Shown: one piece after another, positions 41,962-52,801 of the stretch | Numbering within the stretch: the first letter of the stretch is position 1 | Layout: the number at the start of each line of letters is the position of its first letter | Assembly: GCA_026018925.1 (NCBI GenBank) | Contig: JAKSZU010000031.1 | Coordinates: 11,155,148-11,219,147 of the forward strand | Origin: Tupaia tana | Taxonomy: Eukaryota; Chordata; Mammalia; Scandentia; Tupaiidae | Reading direction: 5' to 3' | Length of the DNA stretch: 64,000 bases | Translations under genes and position numbers: made by a program | Notes under the pieces: model-generated | Database searches by the model: none | What the model was told of the DNA's origin: nothing | Seen by the model: only the letters and a program-made list of their open reading frames with translations

Positions 41962-42216
41962 AAAGATGTACAGTGATCAAGTGTAAAAAAAAAAAGAAAA
42001 AAATAAACTAGGAAAAACAGAATCAATATCTATAAAGTCTCAGGACAAAAGCACCTAACAGACAAAAGAATTTAAGATTCTTTGTTGAAAATGACATATA
42101 AGTTAATATCCTTGATCTCATCGTCACACACTACTTGGAAATACCATATCATACACCAAAAAGATGTACAAAAATTAATACAAATACAAAGTTATAAAAT
42201 TAAATTTATAAAAGCC

Positions 42217-42255
42217 AGGGGCTGGCAGATGGCATGGTGGTTAAAGGTGCAGGAT
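42217..42255 (+). mobile_element. SINE head fragment
   Basis: GGGGCTGGCAGATGGCATGG, then GGTTAAAGGTGCAGGAT. The rest of the element is absent. The surroundings (41996-42349) are otherwise unique and AT-rich. Confidence 0.6.
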
Positions 42256-42349
42256 ATAATTCCAATGCACGCAGAATCCTTTAGGATAAAACATTATAAC
42301 CCAATTTTGTATCATTACTGCAGTATCTTGGATTAAAATATGTCAGCGT

Positions 42350-42585
42350 GAGGCCAGAGGTGGAGTGGTGGCTATGGTGTTGGATTACCACAAAGCTGAC
42401 TGTGGTTTGAGACCTGGACCCAGCAGCTTGAAAATCATACCAGGTGCAAGTGTGTGTATGCCCAAAACCCCAAGAGGAGAATGGAGAAGGGATTGTGGTA
42501 CGGCCGTTTTCCCTGAGGAGTGATTTCTCACTTTCTCTGTCTCCATCTCTCTTGGTCTCTCTCTGCTGAGCGCACATACCATATG
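42350..42585 (+). mobile_element. SINE family A
   Basis: GAGGCCAGAGGTGGAGTGG head. The body lacks 4-5 bases in the GGAGGAGAAGG block. Poly-A absent, ending in a G run. Confidence 0.87.
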
Positions 42586-42843
42586 GGGGGGGAGAGAAAC
42601 TGATGGTCATATGAGTTAAGTGTGAGGTGAACACGGAATTTTGTACTATCCAGATTGAGACTATTTCTCAAGAGAGCAAGGATTAAGAAATTATAAATTA
42701 CTGTAGAACATCAGATATTTCTAACAAACATGTTTGAAGAGTCTATGTAAAAGGATGGAATCATGGGTGTCCCTAATTTGGGGGTAAAAGATTATGACTA
42801 GTTTGGTTTGGCATAGTTATTCTTTTTTAAAAAACAGTTTTGA

Positions 42844-43011
42844 GAGCCAGCAGGTGGCATGGTGATTAAAAGTGCCGGACTCCCACTGTCTGCAGTTCGA
42901 GTCTCGGACCTGGTAGCTTGCTTTCTTACTTTCCCTCTCTCTCTCTGTCTCTTTCTGGTCAAATTAGAAAATAATAATAATAATAATAAATAAAGGTATC
43001 TAAAAAAAAAA
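42844..43011 (+). mobile_element. SINE family B with (AAT)n
   Basis: A head deletion removes ATGGCCGACC. Tail AAT repeats at 42970-42990. Confidence 0.92.
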
Positions 43012-44313
43012 ACTAGTTTCATAGCACAGATTTTGTGGTCAAAAAATTGTGTAAATGCTCAAAGTGAAGATTTTAGTTCTCACGCGGAGGTGATAAGGAC
43101 ATTGCAAAGACAAGACAACTTTGGAGGAGATGGAAAAGTGGGAAAGACATTTGGTTAGGGTCTGGATAAGTTTCTCTACAAATCAGAAAAAGGGACAACG
43201 GTTAAATAGGGGAGATTTAGAAGTCCTGGAAAATGGAAAGACGTAGTAAATCCTTGTAAATAGATAGTAATTTAGCGGTGTGGAGAAGACTGATTGGATA
43301 GAACATGTATTCCTCGATATTTCCTGACAAATGACTTGAAATACTCAAAATGTTTCCGTCCGAGATGAATGGTTCATTTAAAAAGTATTTAGAACCGAGA
43401 ATTCTTACCTTCAAATGGAGATAGGCTGGCAAAGAAGCTTAGTTCTAGTGAAACCTCCTGTCCAATATCTTAGCTGTAATTACAAAAATGGGATATGTGG
43501 GTGTAAGGAGATTTATTTAAAAAGAAGGCAGCAAAAGCGACAAATGTTAACATTCCAATAATGTGTTGAAAACTAACCCCACTGACTACAGAAAATGGGA
43601 ATTTAGCTCGGTCGGTATGGGTGTTACAAACCAGAAAATGTCCTTAACATTCCACTACTTTGAATATCATAAAATTACTTGGCCTCAAATATATCATGAT
43701 ACATTTTATGCATCTGGATAATAAGAATTCTATCAAAGCATTTGTTTCAAAACCACATTTTGCAAAAACTTGGATTTGCTTATATGAGACTATTTTGCCA
43801 AAACACAGGGTTTATTTTTAGCTTCACTAACGACTGCTGCTGGCTCATGACTGAGGACTTGCCACTTGATGGGTCAGGATATTTTTAAAAAATATTGTGT
43901 TACTATGGAAATTGGCTTTGGAATGAATTATGAAAGATTATATCTATCGTACAAAAACAGATGGTTCGAGCGTTTCATTTATCTTTTAGTTAACTTCACT
44001 ATATCTCTCTGCACGTCATCTGCTGTATAATAAATAATATTGTTTGGAGTGCAAGGACTTCCAGTTTATATAAATCCTCATAAAGAGGTAAATTTCCAGT
44101 ATACATTGCTTCATCTGGGAGAGAAATAAACACCATGCAGTCTGATCTATGTTGAGATACTTCAAATGTATTTAGAAAGATTTCACCCACGCTTATGTTC
44201 ACTGACTCTCAGAAAGACACATCTTGAGCGTCTGACATAGAAGCACTGGAAATACGTTAATTAAAAATCAAGGATGTAGCCATACATTGGCTCACAATTT
44301 ACACACACATCAG
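43012..44313. other. Longest SINE-free stretch (1.3 kb)
   Basis: Unique AT-rich DNA with no repeat recognised. A 67-codon open frame at 44202-43999 (minus) looks protein-like by composition but matches nothing I know. Confidence 0.5.
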
Positions 44314-44455
44314 GGTGAAGGAGAAGGGATTACGGTGTGGCCATCCCCCTGGGGGTGATTTCTCACTTTCTGTCTCTCTGTCTCTCTACGTCTCTCTGGC
44401 AAGTGCACAGGCTCCAAGGCAAAACATCTCTCTCTGAAAAAAACAGAAATAAAAG
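44314..44455 (+). mobile_element. SINE family A, head missing
   Basis: Starts GGGTGAAGGAGAAGGGATTACGG and runs to an AAATAAAAG tail. Confidence 0.82.
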
Positions 44456-44472
44456 CAAATGCATCATCATAG

Positions 44473-45030
44473 GACTGGCCTTGTAGATTACTTGTTGAGA
44501 GAGCTGGATACCATATCACTGAGCACAGTTCAAATCTCAGCCCTGGTGGCTTGAAAATCACACTGGGCTCTGGTGCGAGCAGATGGTGCAATGGTTACAT
44601 CTCTGGACTGTCACATAGTTGATAACGGTTCCAGTTCTGGACAGGGAAGTTTAGAACTCATGTCACGCACGTGTGTATGCATGCCCAAGATCCTGAGAAG
44701 AGAATGGAGGAGAAGGGATTGTGGCGTGGCTCTTCTCCCTGGTGGGGGAGGGTGATTTCTCACCTTATGTCTCTCTGTCTCTCCTGCAGGGGCACATGCC
44801 CTAGAGCTCTTAAAAAGGAAAACAAAAAGCAAGCCACACTAAGCTCCTGTGTGTTCATGACTTAAATCCCAACAGTATGGAGAAATCCCAACAGTATGGA
44901 GAAATGGAGAAGACGTCATGGTGGTGTGACCACAACTCACTGGGGAGTTCATTCTCTCTCTCTTTCTCTCCCTGTCTATGTTTCTTGCTGTCTTTCTTCT
45001 CTGGCAAGCACACACACCCTCTGACAAATA
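44473..45030 (+). mobile_element. SINE family A, old, host of a nested A SINE
   Basis: The head lies at 44473-44574 and the body resumes about 44833. A 19-bp unit (AATCCCAACAGTATGGAG) is tandemly duplicated at about 44864-44902. Confidence 0.82.
44575..44830 (+). mobile_element. SINE family A nested in an old A SINE
   Basis: Flanks ATCACACTGGGCTC (ends 44570) and GCCACACTAAGCTC (44833-44846) look like a decayed TSD. Confidence 0.88.
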
Positions 45031-45080
45031 AATAAATAAATAAACAGAAAGATAGATAGATAAATAAATAAATAAGATAA
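45024..45080 (+). repeat. (AAAT)n/(GATA)n microsatellite
   Basis: Tail of the old A SINE turned into AAAT and GATA tetranucleotides. 45081-45250 is unique. Confidence 0.9.
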
Positions 45081-45249
45081 CAGCTCGGTGACACAGTGTT
45101 AACTACTGCCAAGTGCTGCTGGATCCTTAGGAAAGACCGTGCGTTGGGTTCTGCAGTGTCTTGTACACACCAGGCACACACACGTTGATAATTCTGGCTG
45201 TCTGGAAAGATTCGGGATGCAGATTATTGTTGGGGGTATGTGTTTGCTT

Positions 45250-45252
<3 letters not shown>

Positions 45253-45306
<54 letters not shown>
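45253..45306 (+). repeat. (CT)27 microsatellite
   Basis: A 54-bp uninterrupted CT run, the longest pure dinucleotide tract in the window. Confidence 0.97.
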
Positions 45307-45310
<4 letters not shown>

Positions 45311-46103
45311 GTCTCTTACTCTTAGGAAAGAACCAAATAGCCCGTCAAAGGCAGCTCTTCCTAAAGTAACAAAGCTGTGATTCTTACAAATTAATGTATA
45401 ATTAGGAATCATTATATAATTTGTCATTATCATTATTTTTATTCCTCTCCTGATCTGTTCAAGCACCCACCAAGGCTTCTTCCTTATCTTTACCCATGTC
45501 ATTCCTCTCTGCGACGTCACCGGACGGGGCCATATGTCCTAGCAAATATGATGAGGAAAATGAGCTCGAGACCACACAGATACTGGGCTTGGAAAAGAAC
45601 TCTTGAATCCCAGTGCACAGAGATGTCTTCAAATGTCACATCTGTCACTGCCCCGGCAGCTGCAGCTGCTGCTTGGTATTCTGTGGGGGCGTTATGGCCA
45701 GATTGCATTGCTGTGTTTTATACGCAGTGCACATAGCAATTTTACTGCTTCACTTTCATCATGAGGGGAGGATGGTACATGCCCCTCCGTGTGCCTGTTG
45801 GGGATTTTTCTGTCACTTACTAGAATGTGCAGCTGTCACCTTTGCATTTTAGCAACCTAAATTCCTCCTGTTATGACCAGAGCCACCGAGTCTTCACAGA
45901 CACCGTGGGGATAATTTTTGTATGTGTGCGTGTACGCGACTGTTAAAAAGGCTAAAAGTGTAAATAGCACACAAGCAATATATGGCATCTCTGCTACTTT
46001 TCTGTTCCCATTTGGGATGAATTTGGCTGTGATTCGACTCTCCTAACATTTTAATGATATCCCGGTTGACGTGTCTTTGTTGCTTTCAATGCTCACTACA
46101 TAT
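45307..46103. other. Unique sequence, ~800 bp
   Basis: Contains a 40-bp sequence (45413-45452) that recurs exactly at 46335-46374, and a weak KRAB-like stretch on minus. Confidence 0.5.
45565..45690 (-). pseudogene. Possible KRAB A-box exon relic
   Basis: A minus-strand frame reads QAAAAAAGAVTDVTFEDISV then HWDSRVLFQAQYL. KRAB A boxes of zinc-finger repressors typically read VTFEDVAVYF, then EEW, then LLDEAQRDLY, and several are preceded by an alanine-rich lead. VTFED is a strong word, but the EEW and LY parts do not fit well and no zinc fingers follow within the window. It could be a decayed exon or a coincidence. Confidence 0.25.
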
Positions 46104-46536
46104 TGTGGTTTCGAAAATGGTTTGGACAAATAACTTCTGCCCCCCCCAAAGGTTCAGGATCTAAGAGCTTGGTCCCAAGTGTAATGACTTTGGGAAGTGG
46201 TGAGAAGGGGTGGAGTCTAATGGAAAGACACCATCTAATTGGGTGGAAGCATGGCAAAGACAAACAGAGGATGTCAACAATCTGTTTCCTTTTTCTCTCT
46301 TTCTCTAAATACAGCTGCCTATATGCAGCTTGTATATATAATTTGTCATTATCATTATTTTTATTCCTCTCCTGCTCCTTCCTGCCAGGTTGTGATATAA
46401 CACCACAAACCAGCCAGATGCTGGACTCATCCTTTTAGACTTTCCAGTTACCGGAATCATGAGGCAAATAAACCTCTATTCTGTATGGATTACTTAGTTG
46501 TAAGTACTTTTAGTTTCACAATAATAGACTAATACA
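46104..46536 (+). mobile_element. MaLR-type LTR fossil (ERVL-MaLR, MLT/MST-like)
   Basis: Starts TGTGGTTTCG and ends AGACTAATACA. Inside are the family's typical words: ATGGTTTGGA, GTAATGACTTTGGGAAGTGG, GGCAAATAAACCTCTATTCT (the poly-A signal area) and ACAATAATAGACTAATACA. These are ancient placental-mammal elements. This one is a solo LTR with no internal region, clearly old and non-functional. A 40-bp foreign-looking segment sits at 46335-46374. Confidence 0.75.
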
Positions 46537-46633
46537 GAATAACAGGGAACTAGTACGTAGGCAATGTATGATATCTTTCTTCCTCTTCTTTTTCCTCTCT
46601 CATTTAAAATGAATTTGAATGTAATTTGAGTCA

Positions 46634-46636
<3 letters not shown>

Positions 46637-46669
<33 letters not shown>

Positions 46670-46922
46670 CATAGGACATGTGCTTTCATGAGAGAGAGAG
46701 AGAGGGAGGGAAAGAGAAATCACTCCTGTGGGGGAAAGGCCATATTGCAACCCCGGGGGGGAAAGGCCATATTGCAACCCCTTCTCCTCCATTCTCCTCT
46801 TGAGATTTTTGGCATGCATGCACAAACACCTTGCATGATTTTCAAACCTCCAGCTTCAGGACTTCACTCAACATCAGTCATATGAGAATCCAGCTCCTTC
46901 ACCACCACACCACCGGCTGGCA
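46637..46922 (-). mobile_element. SINE family A with internal 24-bp duplication
   Basis: GGGGAAAGGCCATATTGCAA with following C's is present twice at about 46729-46778. A 31-base T run is the poly-A tail. 46923-47170 is unique. Confidence 0.92.
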
Positions 46923-47170
46923 CTGATTATTTGATTCTTTTAATACTTTGCTTCTATCTTGGGTTAGCACATCTTCATTGGTTTAGTACTTATCATGTCT
47001 TCTAGAAATTGTTTTGCCCTACTCCGCAGTCATGTTGAGTCTCTTTCTTGTGCACCCATGTTTTTCTAAGTAAGATTCCAAGGCTTGGTCTCATGTGATT
47101 GGTCTATGAATAAGCGTCTGAACCAGAGTAACACCTTAGATTCTGTTTCCAAGGAACTCCTAGGCTGGAA

Positions 47171-47269
47171 AGACAGAGAGAGGAATAGAAGCTGCCGGGT
47201 CTACAGTTTGAACTGCAGTTGGCTGTGTGGGAGTCCAGCGCCTCAACTGCCACACCACCTGCTGGCCCC
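47171..47269 (-). mobile_element. SINE head and linker fragment
   Basis: GACAGAGAGAGGAATAGAAG, GAACTGCAGTTGGCTG and CACCTGCTGGCCCC on plus; the 3' end is lost. Confidence 0.8.
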
Positions 47270-48239
47270 AAGTCATAACCTTTTTCTAGGTGGAGGGGTT
47301 TGCCTCAGTGTTGATGGTTGCCGTCCAATTAGGGTATCAGTAACTAAAGGTTGAGTTGCTATAGCAATTTTTAAAAACAGGACAACAATGAAGTTCGCCT
47401 CGTCAATGGTGGGCCCTTACTTCCATGAGAGATTTCTCTGTGGCTCGTGACCAAGATGGTGGCTACCATTCCACCCACACTGGAACTTCACTCCAATTGG
47501 GAGAGTCCAGGCTCTCAAAACCCGGAGTGGCTTTGTCAAATAAGTTCATGTAACAGTCTTAAGTCCTACCTTGTCATTTCAGCAATGTTAAAAAGTATCT
47601 TCTCAAAAAACCCTTTCCATTGCAAGAAAGTAAAAAGGTAAACACACACTTGGCTCATCCGTAGGAAGCAACTCACATCCATGGAAGTTTTACCATCCAT
47701 AGGAAGCAATGCATGTCCGCTGCGGTTTGATCATAAGATTGCCGCGAGTCAGCCACATCTTCAGGCTCCAGTTGGAATTAGAGCTCTCTTGGTCTTTCCA
47801 TCATATCTGCAGTTATTTTTTCCACTGAAATCTTGAACTGCTCAAATGTAGCCAGGAAGATGGGAAAAAAAACTTCTTCCATGTTCCCGTTAGAGTGGCT
47901 ATCTTCACCTCCTCTTATCCATCATTCTCCTGGATGGAATCTAGATCGGTGAATCCTTCCCAGGAAGTTTTCCATTTGCTTTGGCAGATTCATGAGCGAA
48001 ATAAATACTTATGGAAGCTAGAGCCCTGTAAAATAAATACTGTTTCAAATGATCATACACGAAAGTCACAATCTGCCTTTGATCCACGTGCTGTGGGGTG
48101 GAGGTTGTAGTAGCACACATGACAACATTGTTAATCTTTCACACGTCCATCAGAGTTCTCAGATGACAAAATACATTGAAAGTGAGTGGTAATATTTGGA
48201 AAGTAATTTTTTTTTTCTGAGCAGTAGTTTGTGGGTTTT

Positions 48240-48491
48240 ACATTTCTCAGAGGGTATATGTGCTCACCAGAGAGAGAAAGAGAGACAGAAAGGGGAGGGA
48301 GATAAATGGGGAAAGCATCCCTTATGGGAGACGACCACACTACAAGATTTTCTCCTCTATTTCAGGAGGCTGGGCATACTCACACACACACATCCTCAGT
48401 GTCTTACAGGCCACCAGGTCTGGGACTCAAACAGTGAGTTTGGCCATATGGGATCTAATCACCTTAGTCACCATGTAAAGGGCTGGTCCCT
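48240..48491 (-). mobile_element. SINE family A, old, in Tigger1
   Basis: TCTCAGAGGGTATATGTGC start on plus. Diverged head with AAAGGGCTGGTCCC. Confidence 0.85.
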
Positions 48492-48674
48492 GAACAGAAT
48501 ATTCAACAGTGGGATTAAAATATTCAATAAAGCATGCTATAAAAAAAAAAAAGTGCTGTTTTCCAGGCTTTGTTGTTCCTTTACAAAGTACATGCAGATT
48601 AGATTAAGTAAAATTCTTGAGGGGCCCTAGAATTTTCAGAATGTTAAGTATCAGCTTCAATTTAAAGTCACATT

Positions 48675-48940
48675 GGGACCAGCAGATGGCATGATGGTTA
48701 TATTGCTGGATTCCCACATAGTCAACTGTGGTTCGAATCCCAGGCCTGGTGGCTTAAAACTCCTGCCAGGCACGTGTGCGTGTGTGCCCAAAATCCCAAG
48801 AGGAGAATGGAAGAGAAGGGGTTGCAGAGTGGCCATCCCCCTTGGGGGGTGATTTCTTGCTTTCTGTCTCTCTGTCTCTCTCTGTCTCTCTGGCAAGCAC
48901 ACGTACCCCATAGAAAATATTTCTCTTTTTAAAAAAAAAG
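48675..48940 (+). mobile_element. SINE family A in Tigger1
   Basis: Well-preserved body. The flanks AAAGTCACATTG and AAAGTCGTAACTTG may be a decayed TSD. Confidence 0.93.
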
Positions 48941-49436
48941 TCGTAACTTGCATTTTCCTCTAACAAGAGAACCAGCTTAGCCTTTGAAGGTTCAAAACTA
49001 GGCATTAACTTCTCCTCTAGCTACGAAAGTCCTACAGGGATCTTCTCCCACTACACATAAAGCTATTTAGTCTGCACTGGAATTATTGAAGATGTGTCGT
49101 TTTCATCTACTCCCTTCAATAATGATCATAGCTACATCTCCTGGATAACTCTATAGCTTCCCCATCCGTACTTTCTGCTTCATTTTGCACGATGTTGTTA
49201 TGGGGATGGTGTCTTCTTTCCAACCTCATAAACCAACCTCTGCTAGCTAGAAAATTTTCCTTCTGTAGCTTCCTCTCTTCTCTCAGCCTTCATAGAACTG
49301 AAGAGAGGGCCTTCCTCTGCATTAAGCATCCACTTCCATTTCCATAGGAAAATGATAGAAATACGATGTGAATCTTGAGATGTTATGAGTAAATTGTGCT
49401 TATGTCTGGTTTCATCAACACCTGCTTATGTTTCTT

Positions 49437-49712
49437 TTCTTTTCTTTTTTTTTAAGAGGTTTTTGCTATAGGGCACGTGCGCTCGCCAGACACACAGAGA
49501 GAGACAGAGAGACAGAAAGCGAGAAATCACTCCCCAGGGGGGATGGCCACGCCGCAATCCCTTCTCCTCCATTCTCCTCTCGGGATCTTGGGCACGCACG
49601 CACACGCGCCCGGCATGAGTTTTAAGCCACCAGGTCCGGGACGCGAACCGCGGTCGACCACGTGGGAGTCCAGAGACATAGCCATTATGCTAACTCACTA
49701 ACTGCTGGTTCC
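49437..49712 (-). mobile_element. SINE family A, young type, 16-bp perfect TSD
   Basis: CCTGCTTATGTTTCTT at 49421-49436 and 49713-49728. Very CpG-rich and close to consensus. The head carries an 8-bp duplication (TAACTCACTAACTG). 49331-49420 and 49729-49863 are unique. Confidence 0.97.
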
Positions 49713-49863
49713 CCTGCTTATGTTTCTTAATATGGGATCTTTAGAAACTTTTCTTCCTCAACCTACTTTAGATCACTAAGTATATCATTTTGGGTTTCCC
49801 AGAGCAGTCCTTGGCTTCCGTAATTAAGTTTGTATGAGCCATTTCTTTTCTTTTACTTTTTTA

Positions 49864-49865
49864 AG

Positions 49866-49901
<36 letters not shown>

Positions 49902-50138
49902 ATAGGGCACTTGTGCTCACTGAAGAGACAGAGAAAAGGCAAGAAATCTCCCCCCGGGGGAATGACCATGCCACAATCCTTTCTCCTCCATTCTCCTCTC
50001 TGGATCTTGGGCACGCACACACACACACACGCACACACACACAGCATGAGTTTTTTAAACCACGGGGTCCAGGACGTGAACCATAATCAACTACATGAGA
50101 GTCCAGCAACATAACCATTACACCGCCTGCTGGTCCTG
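49864..50138 (-). mobile_element. SINE family A with long poly-T and (CA)n
   Basis: 29-base T tract at 49870-49898. CACACA/GCACAC expansion at 50017-50042 inside the body. Confidence 0.93.
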
Positions 50139-50360
50139 GGATCATTTCCTCTAAATGATTTTGGTAATAAGCTACATAAACATACACTTGATAGCATGGG
50201 CAAAACGGAAAAGTCCATAGGAAAAATATTGGTGTAATCACCCCAAATCAAACAACATGTGTAACCAAAAAGATGTTGAGAAGTCACTGCGCAAGACTAC
50301 TATGGTAGCTTTCCATTGGGAGTTACATATCTTTATCAAATGTACAGAGCAGTGTTTTCT

Positions 50361-50606
50361 TTTTTAAAAAGTTTTTTATAGGGTCTGTGTGCTCACAAGA
50401 GAGAGACAAAGAGAAATAAGGAAAGTGAGAAACCACCCCAGAGCAGGGATGGCCGTGCCACAAGACCCTCTCCTCCATTCTCTTCTTGAGGTTTTTGGCA
50501 TGCACACAGAAAGAACCAGCATATTTTTCAAGCTGCCAGGCCTGGGAATTGAACCGCACAGTCAACTGTGTGGGATCCAGCTCCCTTCACCACCATGCTA
50601 TCTGTT
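50361..50606 (-). mobile_element. SINE family A, old
   Basis: Diverged body (AAGACCCTCTCCTCC). The head ends CTATCTGTTAG. 50139-50360 is unique. Confidence 0.85.
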
Positions 50607-50647
50607 AGATACACAGAATGCTGTTTTCCTTGAAAGACTTCCATTCC

Positions 50648-50732
50648 TCTCTGTCTCTTTCTGTCTTTCTAGCGAGCACACGCACCCTATAGCAAAAACC
50701 TCTCCAAAAAACAAACAAACAAAATCATTATT
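50648..50732 (+). mobile_element. SINE family A, 3' end only
   Basis: CTCTGTCTCTTTCTG, GCGAGCACACGCACCCTATA and GCAAAAACCTCTCC, then AAAC repeats. Too clean to be old, so probably a 5'-truncated recent insertion. Confidence 0.85.
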
Positions 50733-50736
50733 GAGT

Positions 50737-50900
50737 GCAGTGGTCAAGCCATTGGATTTACAAATGGCCAACTACAGTTTGAGTCCCAGACCTGGCAGCT
50801 TTCATTCACACTTTCTCTCTCTCTGTCTCTCTCTAGTGAGCACATATGCCCTGCAGCAAATTCAATAATAAATTAAATTAAATTAAATTAAATTAAATGA
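50737..50900 (+). mobile_element. SINE family C with (AAATT)n tail
   Basis: B-type front (head start lost) with the A-type end TAGTGAGCACATATGCCC and five AAATT repeats. Confidence 0.83.
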
Positions 50901-51387
50901 ACAATGTAACCGAGTATAGGGCATAGACCCCAAACAGACACACCCAAATGAGTCATACAGGCAGATGTCCGATTCTGGTATTTGAGATTCCAAACAGCTC
51001 TGTGTAGGTGCTGAGAAGCCAGGTCCTAGCTAACCCCCCACCCCCGACACTACAGAGCTTAGAGAGAGATAAAACAGTTGCTTTCTGGGTGAATGGATAA
51101 AGGAATAAATGCCACAGCGTCCTCGATACATTTATATTAGTGTTACGAGGGGTGATCGATTTCCAGACACAGAGAACGTCATTTGTCTGTCGGTATCCAA
51201 GAGTCCGTAAGATGCCTATGACATGAAGACTTACAAATTACTGATGGTGGGAGGGAAAATGATCCAGGCACGGTTTAATGAATAGCTTGAGGGATACACG
51301 TTGTTTGGACAAAGGGTAAAAATAATAGTACAGGCATGGAAGTTGGCAAAGGCTTGAAACAGGTCCATAACAAAATCTACCTACTCA
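50901..51387. other. Unique sequence
   Basis: No repeat or gene recognised. Confidence 0.5.
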
Positions 51388-51638
51388 GGGGCCAGCAGGC
51401 GGTGTGGGGGCTAGGATGCTGGATCCCCACATGGCCGACTGCAGTTCGGGTCTTGGACCTGGTGGCTTGAAAAATCACACCACATGCATGTATGTGCGTG
51501 CCCGAAATCTCAAGAGGAGAAGGGATTGCAACATGGCTGTCCCCCCTGGGGGTGATTTCTCACTTTCCCTCTCACTGTCTCTGTCTCTCTCTCTGGCGAG
51601 CACACATGCCCTAAGGCAAAATCCTTTATAAAAAAAAG
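51388..51638 (+). mobile_element. SINE family A
   Basis: The body lacks the GAATGGAG part of its core (CAAGAGGAGAAGGGATT). Confidence 0.9.
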
Positions 51639-51724
51639 GCAATGTGAAAAGAGTGAATAAAATATGTAAAATAGTCTGTGGCCCTTGAGTGAGAGCTATA
51701 ATTGTGATTATAATTTTACCAAAG

Positions 51725-51905
51725 TGTGCATATGGATGCAGAGAGAGACATAGAGGTGGTGGAAGAAGGGACCATGCTGCAACCCCTGTCCCTCCTTTTC
51801 TCCATCCTGTTGGGATCTGGGGCATGCACACGCATGCACCCACCCTATTTGTCAAGCTCCCAGGGCCATGTTGGATCTGGCTCTTTAACCACTAGGCTAA
51901 TGCTG
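51725..51905 (-). mobile_element. SINE family A, old, shortened
   Basis: The anticodon-like part of the head is missing (CCAGGGCCATGTTGGATC). Confidence 0.78.
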
Positions 51906-51969
51906 TTATTAATATTATTATTTCCGTTGGTCCAATCTGCTCCTACTTATGTTAAAAGTAACCAGGTGT

Positions 51970-52240
51970 AGGCTAGCCAGTGGTGCAGAGGTAAAGGTGG
52001 TTGGATCCTTACATGGCTGACTGTGCAGCTCCAGTGTAGACCATCAAATTGAAAAGCATTCTGGGTGCGTGTGCGTGTGCGTGCATGCCCAAAGTCCTGA
52101 GAGGAGAATGGAGGAGAAGAGATTGTAGCACGGCCAACCATCCTGAGAAGAGGGTGCTTCTCACTTGTCCTGTCTCTGTCTGTATCTCTGTCTCCCTTGG
52201 GCCAGTACCCATGCCTTCTGGCAAATTAAAAAAAAAAAAG
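51970..52240 (+). mobile_element. SINE family A, old
   Basis: GGCTAGCCAGTGGTGCAGAGG head. Altered hairpin. Poly-A to 52240. Confidence 0.87.
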
Positions 52241-52449
52241 GAACATGAAGTAAGAGGACTTTTGACCAAGATGAGTCCCCCGGGCCCTTTTCCATGTGTC
52301 AACTAATGATTTGCTCAGTGACTCTCAACAGATGGTTTAGCTACCCTGAGTTTCAATTTAAGAAGTTCCTTGCTCCCTCATATGAAGGCGTTGGACTCTC
52401 TCTTTAAATTTTTAGAAGGAATTATTTATTTAATTTTTTATGATGACTT

Positions 52450-52618
52450 AAATTTTTTTTTTTCCTATAGGGCATATGTGCTCACCAGAGCGAGACAGAG
52501 AGAGAGAGACATACAGAGAGAGAGAAGGTGAGAAAGCAAGCTGCCAGGTCCAAACCTCACACTATGGTTGACCGTGTGGGAGTCCAGCACCTTAACCACC
52601 GTGCCACATGCCAGTCCC
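52450..52618 (-). mobile_element. SINE family C
   Basis: CCTATAGGGCATATGTGC on plus (A-type end), then GA-rich linker and a B-type head. 52241-52449 is unique. Confidence 0.85.
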
Positions 52619-52801
52619 AAGGAGTCGCACACTCTTACCCACCATATTTGTGTAAGCTGCAACATCATACATTTTTATTGTCTGTGTTTTCCGACAAGAA
52701 AGTATTCGACTGAACACAAGAAGCAGTTTAATTCGAGTCATAATCAATTAGCTACTTTTTCTTTTCCCCTCAAAGAAATGACTGCACTAGGCTGTGTTTT
52801 T

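Larger units (their letters stand above)
40823..41995 (+). mobile_element. L1 ORF2 3' end plus 3'UTR with two SINE inserts
   Basis: ORF2 C-terminal region (GGATGTAAATTAGTCCAGCC, TGGAATACTACTCAGTCAT), then a 3'UTR with GTATATCCCCACTCAAT, GAGACAATGTGGGAGG and GATGATAATGTATTTGG. After a B SINE (41460-41658) and an A SINE (41698-41961), the L1 end TTTTGTATGCTATAAAGATG, TACAGTGATCAAGTGT and poly-A completes it. Better preserved than the copy at 492-2580. The preceding 40518-40822 is unique. Confidence 0.85.
47400..49330 (-). mobile_element. Tigger1-like DNA transposon (pogo superfamily), decayed
   Basis: The plus strand reads the reverse of Tigger1 almost throughout: GGCTCATCCGTAGGAAGCAA, CACATCTTCAGGCTCCAGTT, TATCTGCAGTTATTTTTTCC, CTGAGCAGTAGTTTGTGG, TCCAGGCTTTGTTGTTCC, CTTCTCCTCTAGCTACGAAA, AACCAACCTCTGCTAGCTAG and CTCAGCCTTCATAGAACTGA. 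Tigger transposases (relatives of TIGD proteins) have CENP-B-like DNA-binding and DDE domains. The remnant covers most of the transposase C-terminal and central part, lacks a long open frame, and is interrupted by two SINEs (48240-48491, 48675-48940). Terminal inverted repeats were not located, so the ends are approximate. Confidence 0.85.
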
